A DNA stretch of 64,000 nucleotides from Stentor coeruleus (taxonomy: Eukaryota; Ciliophora; Heterotrichea; Heterotrichida; Stentoridae): positions 1 to 64,000 of the forward strand of contig MPUH01000044.1 of the NCBI GenBank assembly GCA_001970955.1, in the 5' to 3' direction. Below are positions 52,084-62,666 of this stretch, piece after piece. How positions within the stretch are numbered: the stretch's first letter is position 1; the number at the start of each line of letters is the position of its first letter. Under the pieces are notes generated by a model that made no database searches, was not told the DNA's origin, and worked only from the letters and a program-made list of their open reading frames with translations. The position numbers and the translations under genes are program-made.

Positions 52084-52431
52084 TTAACCACCAAAGCCGT
52101 ATAGGGTCCTTCCTTGTCTTTTTAATGCGTATACCACGTCAAGAGCTGTTACAGTTTTCCTTCTTGCATGTTCTGTGTATGTTACAGAGTCTCGGACTAC
52201 ATTTTCTAAGAAGGATTTTAGGACATTTCTTGTCTCATCGTAGATTAGACCACTTAGCCTTTTTACTCCTCCACGCCTTGCTAGTCTTCTTATAGCTGGC
52301 TTTGTAATGCCTTGGATGTTCTCACGGATAACATGGTGACGCTTTTTTGCCCCAACTTTACCAAGTCCCTTGCCTTTACCCTTACCTATCTTTGCCTTAA
52401 CCTTGCCATCAGCTTTCATTTTATTAGACAT
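52084..52431 (-). CDS. Histone H4 with lengthened N-terminal tail, 115 aa
   Basis: From [20 protein letters not shown] to the end TLYGFGG it is a clear H4, with the fold and C-terminus intact ([49 protein letters not shown], only summarised here). The tail is 12 residues longer than the usual 103-aa form and begins [22 protein letters not shown] instead of SGRGKGGKGLGKGG. Arg3, a common methylation site, is lost, while a GKGLGK core is kept. The gene is intron-free. It is transcribed away from the gene at 52656 with 224 nt between them. Confidence 0.96.
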   Translation of the reverse strand: MSNKMKADGKVKAKIGKGKGKGLGKVGAKKRHHVIRENIQGITKPAIRRLARRGGVKRLSGLIYDETRNVLKSFLENVVRDSVTYTEHARRKTVTALDVVYALKRQGRTLYGFGG

Positions 52432-52655
52432 TAGGCCCCTGAGACTGTTGAAAACATAGAAATTGTATATAAACCGAGTCCCCCAAAATGAAAAAATCGA
52501 AGATTTTTTCCTGATAATAAGAGGCTAAAAGGTATCAAGGCTTAAATAAAAATATTTACAGATAAGATTTATATAAAAATACTTTGTATTACACTATATG
52601 AGTACTAATCACTTTTCAATGCAAATTTAAAAATTCATATTTTAAATATTCAAAC

Positions 52656-54185
52656 ATGGCAGAAGCCCGAGCCAGAAAGAATAGCCACTTTAAGTCTGAA
52701 ATATTCAACGAAGGTCCAACACCTGAAACAAGGCGTCTGCGATCTGTGAATGCCAAAAGTTACGAAAGTTCATCACTATTTACTCCATTAGCAAAATCCC
52801 CAAAGCCAATGTCTTATTCAAGAGAAAAATTCTTCCAATGTAGCGACATTTTTGCAGGATCCAAAGACTCAGAGCCAGAAATCAAAGAACCCTCAACTCC
52901 AAAGCCTGATATACTATCAATGTCAGCTGCAGGTATTAAAGATAAATACGTTAAACCCGATAATATTCTAGGGAACGATCGTCCTTGTTTTTATAAAAAG
53001 TCTATCAACAAGTATATTGAACCAACACAGTTCACTCCACGTTTTGACGAAACCTCAATAAGACAAAAAGTCGAAAAAGAATTCTTTGGAGGCTTCCATT
53101 CAATGCATCTCACCAAAGAAACCAAAACTAAAAATCCTGAACAAAACGCTAAACAGCGTAAAATCAATAATTTGAAATCAGTTTTCGACAAAAATGTGGC
53201 AAAAGAAAACATCCCACCTTCAACCAAAAAACCTACAGCCGAGTACTCAAGTTCCAAGCGAAAATTTGAAATTTTAGCTTCAGGGGTATTTGATGAAAAG
53301 CCTATACAAGATTACCCTAGGGTATCAAGAAAGGAAGATTTCGATGAAAAAAGACATAAAAACCATTTGTATACAGATTTATCAGGTACTGAACGTGAGT
53401 TTGGAACTAAGAAAAAAGGTGAACTTGTCTCTAGTAGCGAGCATTGGTTAAACCACACGACTAAGACCAACAATTTAACATAGTATTTTTTATTTAGCAA
53501 TCCAAAAGAGCATCTTCTTGATAGTTTCAGATCTTCTCTAACCCCTGAACCCTTAAAAACTAAAGCTCCTCGTAATCGAAGTACTGAAGCTTTATCTTTA
53601 TCAACAAGTATAGCACCTGATAACCGTATTAAACAGTCTTTAAGCCCAAAAAGACTTAAACAAGAAGAATTCAGAACATCTTTACAACCTTTACAAGAAT
53701 TCTCTAACAAAGTTCCTGAAGTTCAAGAATTTGAACTACATAATGTACCTAAAGTTTATGATAAAAATGACCTTAAAAAATTATGTGAAGGGATTCATGT
53801 TATAACATCAGATTTAGATTTTGACGCTATAACTGGACAATGTAAAGGGACAGGCAAAGTGAGTTTTAGATGTAGAAATGTTAAAGCAATGAAGAATTTC
53901 GAGATAAAAATGTTAAAAGAAGGGATAACTTTGAAACCAGGAACTAGAACTGATGTACCAAAAAGTAAATATTGGCAAGTTAGCAATGTTCCTTTAAAAG
54001 AATTTAGGCAAGGGAGAACACCTAATCCTGATATCAATGCTAGGAATTCAAAAATTAATGAACAACTTAGTAATGTGTTTGGGAAACCTAGAAAGTTTAC
54101 TCCAGTTAGGATTCAGAGAGACCTTGCTTATCAGAGCCAGATGCAGTGGAAGAAAACACGTAATGCTAAAAGAGATGTTTATTAG
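52656..54185 (+). CDS. Unknown disordered protein, 504 aa, two exons
   Basis: Exon 1 (52656-53482) and exon 2 (53498-54185) join across a 15-nt phase-2 intron that splits a Tyr codon. The protein is rich in Ser, Lys and Pro, with many SxxR/K and S-P sites, and looks unfolded to about residue 390. The last 110 residues (KVSFRCRNVKAMKNFEIKML, KYWQVSNVPLKEF) may fold. I recognise no domain. Repeated FxxxxxF-K pieces suggest binding along a cytoskeletal partner, which is only a guess. Confidence 0.72.
53483..53497 (+). other. 15-nt intron
   Basis: GTATTTTTTATTTAG, phase 2, A at position 10. Retention gives TAG at once (TA|G). Removal opens one frame from 52656 to 54185. Confidence 0.85.
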
Positions 54186-54408
54186 ATAATTATATGTTTA
54201 TTTTAATAGGCTTATTATTGATAATAATAAGAATAATTATTTCTAAAGTTTATAAATAAATACTTGAACCTAACCAAAATTAACTGAAAAATACACCTAA
54301 AATTCCACTACTTATCTTAATTTTCTCTTTCACCCTATTTTCAAAAATAATTTCTTAACCTTCGCAATAAGATTATCACTCAATTTTTCTATAATAATAA
54401 ATTTCAAC

Positions 54409-55773
54409 ATGATAAACTCCTATTACAGAATTCTTTCAAACTCCACAAATACAACTGAAAATATTACAGAATGCTCTCACGGAGACAAAATAAGTGATAA
54501 AATAACCAACTTTTGCACATGCGATTGGGGCTGGTATTCAGATTTATGTGATAAGACTGGAAAAGAAGTATGGGGTAAGGCAAAGTGGAACAGTTTTTTA
54601 TATTCATTTATAATCCTATACGGATTAGTATTTCTAATCGCATTTATCAAACTTTATAGTACTTTGAATCAAGATAAAATTATAGGAGTCAAGAGATTTT
54701 TTTATAGGCTGTTTAGAAGCCCAAAGAATTTATGTTTAGTTTATATATGTAGCATTGGCATATTAAGATTATTTTGGCTTGTAATAGACCCTTTGTGCTT
54801 TAATGAAAGAATTGAACGAACAGCAGATAGGCTATTATACGAGACGGTATATCCTTTTATTTATGGTCTTTATTCATCAGTTCTATTAGTCTGGGGTGGG
54901 CTTTATCAAGGTATGAGACCTAAGCGTTCAGATCCTTTTAGAATCCTCCGTAAGCTTATCATGATTATGATGGTCATTGCATTTCCTATATCAATAACAA
55001 TCAGTTGCCTTAAAGGATATCGGATTCGTTCTGATATTTGGATGCCATTAGCTATTATTTTTGTTGGCTCAGGGACAATCCTTATGGTTGTTGGGTTCAT
55101 AATTTTTGGAATCCTCTTATTCATATACGTAGAAAGAAGTTCAAAAAAAGTACCTGAATACAATAAACCAGATTCAAATTTTGAGGAGTTCAGTATTACA
55201 ATAAGAGAAGACGATTCAAAAAGCCGCAGATCATTTTCTAGAAAGCTATCTTTTGCCCCAAGATTGAAAAAAATCAAAGTTGAAGAACTTGACAACTCCT
55301 GGGATCAGTATATGAGCCATGAACATCAAAGGCAAGAAATGAAAATGAGTGAAAAATTCATGTATGATGAAGAAAATACAAAACTTAAAATAAAAACAAA
55401 AGATACAAGTAATGGGCTTATTTCTATGATAACAGATGATGATAGGATTATATTCAGAAAATTGTGTTTATTGTTTTTTATATCGATCATATTAGGGATT
55501 ATGGTACTTGTATTTTTAAGTATACTTGCTAGTGATCAACATGCTTGGAATAGTAGTGATGAGTTTAATATTATGTGCACAGTTTTTGCTTTGGAGATTT
55601 TTGCTTGCGCTATGATTTATATGGTATTTACAGCGCAGATTAAGGTTAAAGATAAGAGTGCGTTAAGGTTTTTCACAATAGTTTCTATGAAAATGGCTGA
55701 CAAACTCCCTAAAATCAAGTACCCATCAGAATTGAAATTTATAGGCACTCGTCTTCATAATTTTTATCTATAA
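54409..55773 (+). CDS. Seven-transmembrane protein with EGF-like N-terminus, 454 aa
   Basis: A short outer part with N-glycosylation sites (NSTN, NTTE, NIT) and a Cys pattern like one EGF module (C...CTCDWGWYSDLC) comes first. Seven hydrophobic segments follow: about residues 65-88, 105-125, 148-168, 180-202, 212-240, 348-372 and 385-408. A large charged inner loop (about 243-345) lies between the fifth and sixth. The build recalls THH1/TOM1/TOM3 or GPCR-like proteins common in ciliates, but no diagnostic motif is clear. A cell-surface receptor role is inferred. Confidence 0.7.
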   Translation: MINSYYRILSNSTNTTENITECSHGDKISDKITNFCTCDWGWYSDLCDKTGKEVWGKAKWNSFLYSFIILYGLVFLIAFIKLYSTLNQDKIIGVKRFFYRLFRSPKNLCLVYICSIGILRLFWLVIDPLCFNERIERTADRLLYETVYPFIYGLYSSVLLVWGGLYQGMRPKRSDPFRILRKLIMIMMVIAFPISITISCLKGYRIRSDIWMPLAIIFVGSGTILMVVGFIIFGILLFIYVERSSKKVPEYNKPDSNFEEFSITIREDDSKSRRSFSRKLSFAPRLKKIKVEELDNSWDQYMSHEHQRQEMKMSEKFMYDEENTKLKIKTKDTSNGLISMITDDDRIIFRKLCLLFFISIILGIMVLVFLSILASDQHAWNSSDEFNIMCTVFALEIFACAMIYMVFTAQIKVKDKSALRFFTIVSMKMADKLPKIKYPSELKFIGTRLHNFYL

Positions 55774-55899
55774 TTTTATGTTTATTAAATATGATTTTGA
55801 TAGAAAATATTTGAAGAGGCTTTAAAGGAAGATTTTAAGTTTGATTTTTGATAAGATTATTCGTGATAACCTGTTTTCTAAGTTAAATATTAAGGATAA

Positions 55900-57642
55900 C
55901 TAAAGCGCATATTTATGGAAATCAAAAATTCCTTCAACTTCTTTCATAACCCTTAAAGCGATTTCATCTTTATAAGGCTGGGCAACAATTTGAATACCAT
56001 AAGGCATTCCTTCAGTGTTTTGCATTTGATCACAGCAACCTTGAGTAATTGGATCATTAAATTCATCTTTATACCCAACTTCATTATTCTTAACTAATCC
56101 AACAGGAACAATACCAGAAGGAAATTTCAAGAGATTCCATATATAAGAAAATGCAAGCCCTGGTATTGTTTGAGCAGCTCCTCCATGATATGGTGCAGCA
56201 ACGCCAAGTGTTGGACATATTATAATATCTAAACCTTCATTTGCCCATTGATCAATTGCTTCTTGGCATATTTTTTCAGCTTGTCTATATAAAGATATAT
56301 ATTCACTTGGGGAAATATAACTTTGGCTATCCATTAGTGAGTGTAATCTTTTATGCCCTAAAGCTTTTAAAATAGTTTTTATGGAGTTTGTAACCCAAGG
56401 ATGATCGCTAGTGAAGAATTGGAGTTTGTAGAAGTCCATTGGAGGCTCATTGTGAAGGGCACGCTTTAGATGAGTGTTTCCATCAACTGAAATCAGTTTG
56501 ATAAAAATCTGGACTATCTCATGAGCATTCTTAAACTCAAAACTAACAACTTCATGATTTTTGCTGAGCTCTCTTCCACATCTTAATATAGCTTCTTTCA
56601 CATATCCAGTTGACATAAAGCAAGGAAGGTCATAAAAATATCCAATTTTAAGCCTTTTCTTATCTCCAAACATTTTCTCATCAAAAGGTAAAGGGACAAT
56701 CACAGGATCAAACCTAAACATCTTTTCTTTCATCCAAGCTCTTATAATCATCACAAGATCGTCTACTGATCTTCCCATCGGTCCTTGTCCTCCAGCAATA
56801 ATATCATAATTCGTCAAATCATCATAATCAGAAGCAGTCCTAACTCCATCAAGTGAGATTCTTTGAGGAGTAGGTCTAAATCCATAAACTCCACAATTGT
56901 TGCAAGGTGATCTTATAGACCCACCAATATCAGTTCCTATACCTAAAGGTGAAGATCTAGAACAAATAAGCCCTCCTTCACCTCCAGTCGAACCTCCAGG
57001 TGTTCTAAATCTGTCCCAAGGGTTATCAGCCCTTCCATAAATTGCATTTTCTGTTTCAATCCAACTTATTGCTTGTGGGACATTCGACCTAACAAATGGT
57101 ATTCCCCCTTCTTCAATTAATATTTTTACAGTAATTGCAGTTTCTTCATCAGGATGATCCAAAAGCCATATCATCCCTGCAGAACTTATACATCCTTTCA
57201 TTGTTATATGATCTTTAACACTAAAAGGTACTCCATGAAGTGATCCTCTTAAACATCCTTTTGATAAATCTTCATCACAGATTTTCGCTAATTCAAGTGC
57301 TTGGTCAAAGTTTTCTTCAGCTGTTAAATTATAAGATCTTCCTATATTATGAGCTCTTTGACAATATGTTGATACTACTTGAACACTTGAAATTTTACCT
57401 TGGGATATAACTTGAGATAATTCTGAAGCTGTTAAAGATAGGATGTAAGATTGGGTTTCAGGGGATACAAAAGGAAATTCATAATTTTTTTGATTACGGG
57501 AATGGAGTTTGGCCATAGCTTTGCGTTTTAGTTGATACTGAAGATATTGGGTTTTTAGGATAAGAGAAAGCTTATAGGCTAAGTATAAGGATAAGAGCTT
57601 TATAATGTGACGCTTTCTTGATTTTATGAAAGATAATATCAT
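55900..57642 (-). CDS. Amidase-signature hydrolase, FAAH-like, 580 aa
   Basis: An N-terminal basic and hydrophobic segment (residues 1-35) fits a membrane anchor. The amidase signature follows, with the Ser-cisSer-Lys triad: Lys143 in GVPFSVKDH, Ser218 in GGSTGGEGG and Ser242 in GTDIGGSIRSPC. The spacing is that of rat FAAH (142, 217, 241). FAAH cleaves fatty-acid amides such as anandamide at internal membranes. The length (580) equals the animal enzyme (579). Substrate choice in a ciliate is unknown. Confidence 0.95.
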   Translation of the reverse strand: MILSFIKSRKRHIIKLLSLYLAYKLSLILKTQYLQYQLKRKAMAKLHSRNQKNYEFPFVSPETQSYILSLTASELSQVISQGKISSVQVVSTYCQRAHNIGRSYNLTAEENFDQALELAKICDEDLSKGCLRGSLHGVPFSVKDHITMKGCISSAGMIWLLDHPDEETAITVKILIEEGGIPFVRSNVPQAISWIETENAIYGRADNPWDRFRTPGGSTGGEGGLICSRSSPLGIGTDIGGSIRSPCNNCGVYGFRPTPQRISLDGVRTASDYDDLTNYDIIAGGQGPMGRSVDDLVMIIRAWMKEKMFRFDPVIVPLPFDEKMFGDKKRLKIGYFYDLPCFMSTGYVKEAILRCGRELSKNHEVVSFEFKNAHEIVQIFIKLISVDGNTHLKRALHNEPPMDFYKLQFFTSDHPWVTNSIKTILKALGHKRLHSLMDSQSYISPSEYISLYRQAEKICQEAIDQWANEGLDIIICPTLGVAAPYHGGAAQTIPGLAFSYIWNLLKFPSGIVPVGLVKNNEVGYKDEFNDPITQGCCDQMQNTEGMPYGIQIVAQPYKDEIALRVMKEVEGIFDFHKYAL

Positions 57643-58195
57643 TTATAAGGAGGCTTAATGGTGGAATTTTTTTATTATTTACATAAACTTTAGGCTTTGA
57701 AGACTATGTGAAAATTAATAATTGAAATAAGTTAAGAAATTATATTTTGTAATTTATGATATTTTAGGAATATTAAACTTATAAAAAATACATTTGGCCA
57801 TATNAATATTAAACTTATAAAAAATACATTTGGCCATATGATCACTTGAATTTATTATGCAATTTTTATATAATTATTTTTTTAAACAAGATCAATCCAT
57901 AAGAAAGTGTATAGCTTTTACTTTTAATAAAACACTTTTTATATCTCAGAGCACATTAACAATCTAATTACAAATCTCCTTCATGCCATCCAAGATCTTT
58001 GATAAAACTCATAAATCCTCATGTCTAAATCCTAACCCTTTCAAAAATTCACAAAATCTAAACAAAATCCTATAAAAATTCTAAACTTCATCATTTTCTA
58101 CAAAAAAAAAAAATCCTAAATAGTATCAAACCTCCTTTTTCCATATCAATTTACAACACTTTACAAATCTTTATTATCTATAATAAGTATATCAT
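57643..58195. other. Intergenic with an assembly join
   Basis: AT-rich DNA with the false duplication at 57769-57839 and nothing else recognised. Confidence 0.5.
57769..57839. repeat. Assembly join: 35-bp direct duplication around one N
   Basis: Bases 57769-57803 recur exactly at 57805-57839 with N at 57804. Confidence 0.9.
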
Positions 58196-60016
58196 TTACG
58201 ATAAGCTCACAAAATCTATCGACCTATCTTGTGTTGAAGGAGAAATCGATATCTGCATATCTTTTCTCGTATAACTCGGCATATTATAACTAATCCCATC
58301 ATTCATATTCATATTAAAAGTTGGACTTTGTGAATTTCTCCTCCTTCTCGAATAAATACTAGGATTCGCTGTATACAAAATCCTTTTATCCAACTGTAAA
58401 GGTGTCCATTTATATGGCATAAAAGCACTATTATCCAATCCAGGGATATATTTAGAAAATCTTCTAGCAACAGGTATCCAATGAGTAACCCTTTCTTTAA
58501 TTTGCATAGGTCGAGTAGTTCTTTCCCCATCTTCATTTTTAATATTAAGGTCAAGTTTAATTTTCCTATTTTTTTTACCTGAAACTTTATGATAAACAGC
58601 TCTCCAACTTGGTTGTACTGGTTCTTCTGTTTTATTAATTGATGCTGTTGTTGGTAATAAAAAATGAGCATGCTCAACTTCAGAAACTATTAATGGAGGA
58701 CTTGGTATTAAAGGAATATTTGCTGATTCTAATAAAGCAAGTCTTGGTAAAGGCATTCCAATATCAAAATGCCTTCTTTGATTTAATTCTTTTGGTGTTG
58801 ATATATTCAAATTTCTCGTCATTGGGCGACTTTCTCTTGATAAACTTCTCCCTTTAGCGAAATTCGATAAAGTTATATAAAAAAGCTTACTTTTTACCCC
58901 TTCTTCTTCAATAGGTTCATTTAAAGCTTTTTCTTGCATCATTGGCAACATCATTTTATTCTCTTTTCTATCTGGGATTGCATATGCTAACTTCCCCATA
59001 GCAACTTTTTCTTTTATTTTCCTATCGATTATTTCTTTAATCCTCTGTGCTTCTTTATATTCTTCATCATCTTCTGGATTGTTTTGTTTTTCTCCTTCAC
59101 CATCCTCAACTTTCCCTTCTGTAAGATTTTTCGAGTCTTTCGACCCTGATTCCTGCATTTTTTTTTGGTTTTTCGATGCTGGGTTCGGCCCTCCAATACT
59201 TGCCAGATACTTTTGATAGGCTTCTTTGTTTTGCATTGCAGCTTTACGTCTTTTAATCCTTATGAATTTTTCTTTAACTATTTTGAAGCTCAGTTTTTTT
59301 GCCCTCCAGATTTTTTTGACTGTTAAAATTGCTATATTTTCTTTGATTTGTTCTAATCTTATCACTCTATATCTTAAAAAAGCTAAATGATCCCTTTTGA
59401 TTTTACATGAATAGTTTAGAAAAGCCCTTCTTAAAAAGTCACAAATCATTTCTTCTCTTTGTTTAAGGTAAAGTTCATAACATTTTCTCATGATTATTAG
59501 TTTCTTACGAAATTCATACCTTCGATATGCAGCTTGGATTAATTTGATTGCCTATATAAAGAGTACTGGGATTGTATTTGTCCCAAGGCTTAGCATACAG
59601 ATATCAGTTTGTATTCGCAGTTCTCGGACAACTTTTTCAGTATTTATTTCACGGATTTCTAAGAGCATTGGTTCGATTTTGATTCTCACGAGGAAACCTC
59701 GGACGATTTTTTGGATTTTCAATGCTGCTTTGTCACAATTAACTTTGCTATTATAATATCTGGCTAGTTCGTCTTGGACTGTTTTTTCCCAAGTTTCCTG
59801 AACTTGTCGTCTTTTTTGTGTGATGTTTCTAACATTTCGTTGGCTTTTTAGAAGATGTTCTTTGTTAGAAACAGCCATTATCATTCTGTCTGCCCTTGTT
59901 TTGTCACTTGTTGCTTTGTCTATGCTTGTGTCTTGAAGCAAATAAGCCATTAGTGAACTATTTCTTTTGCTTCTTCTGTTTCCTTCTGAAAATGATCGGG
60001 AGTTAGGCTTCGACAT
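58196..60016 (-). CDS. IQ-motif protein, 601 aa, two exons
   Basis: Exon 1 (59567-60016) joins exon 2 (58196-59551) across a 15-nt phase-0 intron. IQ motifs lie at about residues 105-122 (ALKIQKIVRGFLVRIKI) and just after the splice (AIKLIQAAYRRYEFRKKL), and further weak ones follow (ILTVKKIWRAKKLSFKI). These bind calmodulin or centrin, and centrin-binding proteins build the contractile myonemes of heterotrichs, so such a role is possible. The C-terminal half is disordered. I prefer the ATG at 60016 (MSKPNS); an in-frame ATG at 60028 would add four residues. Confidence 0.82.
59552..59566 (-). other. 15-nt intron
   Basis: GTACTCTTTATATAG on the minus strand, phase 0, A at position 10. It ends in an in-frame TAG if retained. 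It falls just before the second IQ motif. Confidence 0.87.
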
Positions 60017-60206
60017 GATTATTATCATAATTCGAATAATTAACAAGACACTCTTAATTTACAATAAGATGTAAAAACTAATAAAATTCTATATTAAAAA
60101 GTTCAATCTCAAAAAATAAGTTTTCTATTACAAAACCATTTATAACTGGAACATTTGCACTTTTTTCTATAAAAATAGTTGAAAAGTAAAATTGTTTAAT
60201 AATTTT
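60017..60206. other. Short intergenic stretch
   Basis: AT-rich, presumably holding the promoter of the IQ-motif gene. Confidence 0.4.
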
Positions 60207-60330
60207 ATGTTTCTCAAGCTTATTCTCAGACTGAAATGCGAAGGAGAAACTGACTCAAAATTCTTCAACGCAGAAAATAAGTTATTTCTCTGTCAATCCC
60301 AATATTTTATTGGAAAATAATAATTTGACT
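60207..60330. other. GC-richer island with stable hairpins; RNA, small gene or relic
   Basis: The plus strand holds a 37-codon ATG frame (60207 on; MFLKLILRLKCEGETDSKFF...). The minus strand also has an open stretch (RNNLFSALKNFESVSPSHFS). The plus strand folds well: TGCG-AA-GGAGAA pairs with TTCTTC-AA-CGCA, giving 10 bp around a symmetric AA/AA loop, and CCAATA...TATTGG follows. The region may be an RNA, a micro-protein or a gene relic; I cannot choose. Confidence 0.25.
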
Positions 60331-60559
60331 AGAGAAATTATATACTTATTATCCACACTGATGATTTGAAGAAACTACTAAGTACATTCTATAAGTTTAA
60401 ATATATAGCATGCATATTATTTTAAAGACAATATAATTGAAGATAAAATACTCACTTATTATAAATCAAAAAAAAATAATATATTTCTGTGTAAATTAAG
60501 GCTTGATCTACCTATCTATATATAAATTTCATAAAAACTTATTAAAATTTATCATAATC

Positions 60560-60800
60560 ATAACCATAATACAATAAAAGTTTAGATCGGAAATCTAATC
60601 AAGATTCAAACATCTAAACCGTATTCCAACGAAAATAACAAACTCCGAATTTCATAACAGTTTTCTTTAGCGGCCTAAGCATTTTCAATGATTTTATCAA
60701 AAATTAGCTATCAAAACGGGGCAAATTCTTGAAAACCTCATTCAAATCTGTTTACTAAAACTCATATCTTAAATCATTACCTCTAATCTCCATATATACC
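60560..60800 (-). pseudogene. Decayed gene of unknown family
   Basis: On the minus strand an ATG in good context (near 60797) opens MEIRGNDLRYEF, then after two stops TDLNEVFKNLPRFDS. After a shift of frame come DKIIENA, AAKENCYEIRSLLFSLEYGLDV and ILIRFPI, each ended by a stop. Composition is coding-like and GC-richer than the flanks. The breaks cannot be removed by a 15/16-nt intron. I do not recognise the parent family. Confidence 0.4.
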
Positions 60801-60933
60801 TACTTAAATCCAAATAAAACTAAGATTTTATATTTATGAATACAACTGTGAAATATTTTTGATGATTAAGATATCATTACTAAATATGGTATAGGGCTAT
60901 TTTAGCCTATAGACTTAAGCCCACACTTAATTA

Positions 60934-61386
60934 TTAATCTTCATATAAAAGCCCAGCAAACGTATATTTACACTGTTCAATTTTTACTATAGCAACAGAT
61001 ATAATCTCAGATGTTTGCAAATTATAATTTTCCTTAAGTCTTTTCTCAATCTTATTACACACCTTAAGCAATTCACAGGTTTTCGCTCTCTTCATCTTTT
61101 CCCTAGCTTTTAAATCAAGCGCCATGAGTATTTTTTCAATAGAATACAACATAATAACACTTTCCTGCTTTTTGAAAGCACAGGATAGCTGAAAAAGGTA
61201 TTTTTCAAAGCATAAAATATCATTTTCAGTCTCTACATCCTTAGAAAAAAGTAAGTTTTGTGCGTTAGTTAGGCTTTCTTGGATTTTTCTATATGTTTCA
61301 GCAGTTTTGTCACGGATTTCTTGGAAAGTTTCGATTGGGAGGTCGATTTTTTTGCTGATTTCAATCCAGAACTCAAGTTCTTCCAT
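60934..61386 (-). CDS. Unknown small helical protein, 150 aa
   Basis: A single frame from ATG in AT-rich context. The product is mostly helix, mixed in charge, without membrane segment or signal. It has the feel of a small helical-bundle adaptor (EELEFWIEISKKIDLPIETF...CFEKYLFQLSCAFKKQES...). No family was recognised. Confidence 0.6.
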   Translation of the reverse strand: MEELEFWIEISKKIDLPIETFQEIRDKTAETYRKIQESLTNAQNLLFSKDVETENDILCFEKYLFQLSCAFKKQESVIMLYSIEKILMALDLKAREKMKRAKTCELLKVCNKIEKRLKENYNLQTSEIISVAIVKIEQCKYTFAGLLYED

Positions 61387-62027
61387 TTACAAAACGCATT
61401 AGTTTTAGGATATTTTCTAATGATATAGAGAGCATTCTAGAAACTGGTTAAATGCTTTTTAATATTATTTAATCTGACTACATAAAAAGATAAGTTTTTT
61501 AATATGGAGTAATAAAGATATTGGGGAAAATATTTTTTTTTATTATATAGGATTTGCAGTGTAAAAGAAAAAAGTATGGTTTGAAGTGTGGGAGATGGAA
61601 AAGGTTTTTAGTATAGGTTAAAGAATTTAGAGGAAGGTATGGTAGGCAATTTAAAAAAAAAAATATGTTTTTTGTGATTAGACTAGTAAATAGTTTATAA
61701 AAAATTGGTAAGTATGATTTAAGATATAAAGTTTTTTTTCATTTAAGAATAAAATTATATTGAAGAGAATTGTTAATTTTATATATATAATGTCTAAGAT
61801 AGCTATATTTATGAGTGTTAGTATGTTAGGTATATATAATATCCTTTTTTCTTTAGATAACAATAATGCAATGTTTTTAATCTAATTACCTATAATTTTT
61901 TGTAGTAAAATTGTATAATCTAAAGTTTTTATCACAATAGATTCATTCATACCTTTAATTAATAGTTTATAAATATTACTATATTCTGCTAGTATATTAT
62001 ATTAATACTTACAATAATCTTATGTGT
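61387..62027. other. Intergenic, nothing recognised
   Basis: AT-rich; the minus-strand frame at 61678-61863 is almost all Ile, Leu, Asn and Tyr and is taken as chance. Confidence 0.5.
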
Positions 62028-62666
62028 CTAGTCAACTATATCAGGAGAAGTATTTCTTTCCCATCCATTTAATGAACTCTCATCAATATTCTCCTCAACC
62101 TTCTCATTCTTTTTTTTCTTTTTCAATAACCCTTTCTCTCCTTTCTTTGACTTTTTCACAAAGCCTATTTGCATGACCTTTTCCTGCTTTTTCTCTTTAA
62201 GTACTGTTTGAATCCTCCTTTTTTTAAAATGATATTTATGGGCTAAAGTAGATATCATAAAAAATTTCTGCTGGATTTTCGAATCATCTTCATCTTCTTC
62301 ATTAATATCAACATGAGCACGACTTTCAAAGTCAATATTTGTATATGTAATCTCAGTTGACCTTTGTATTGGAGGTAAATTCGATCTTAAAGGTGATTCC
62401 AAAGGAAAAGGGATTTCTTTAGCTAAAACTTGTGAGAAACGTCTATCATTTACAAGTTTTGGAAGTCTTTCTGATGGGTTTGGTGATGAAGCAGTTGTTG
62501 AGGATTTGTAGTTTTTCACAAAGGCTGGAGATGTGCTGTTGCATATTGGTTCAGGATGCATTAGAAGAATTTTGCTGTATCGCTGAACTCTAGGTTTCAT
62601 TGTGTGTTTTGGTTCAAGTGGAGTGAAGTAGTTTGTATTAGAAACTCGGCGAATTATTTGCTCCAT
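62028..62666 (-). CDS. Unknown basic disordered protein, 212 aa
   Basis: ATG at 62666 in good context, ending in TAG. It is Ser/Pro-rich to residue 120, then an acidic patch (NEEDEDDSK), a short helical stretch (FFMISTLAHKYHFKKRRI) and a Lys-rich end (KKSKKGEKGLLKKKKKNEK). The Lys run could act in nuclear entry or microtubule binding. No domain was recognised. Confidence 0.62.
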   Translation of the reverse strand: MEQIIRRVSNTNYFTPLEPKHTMKPRVQRYSKILLMHPEPICNSTSPAFVKNYKSSTTASSPNPSERLPKLVNDRRFSQVLAKEIPFPLESPLRSNLPPIQRSTEITYTNIDFESRAHVDINEEDEDDSKIQQKFFMISTLAHKYHFKKRRIQTVLKEKKQEKVMQIGFVKKSKKGEKGLLKKKKKNEKVEENIDESSLNGWERNTSPDIVD

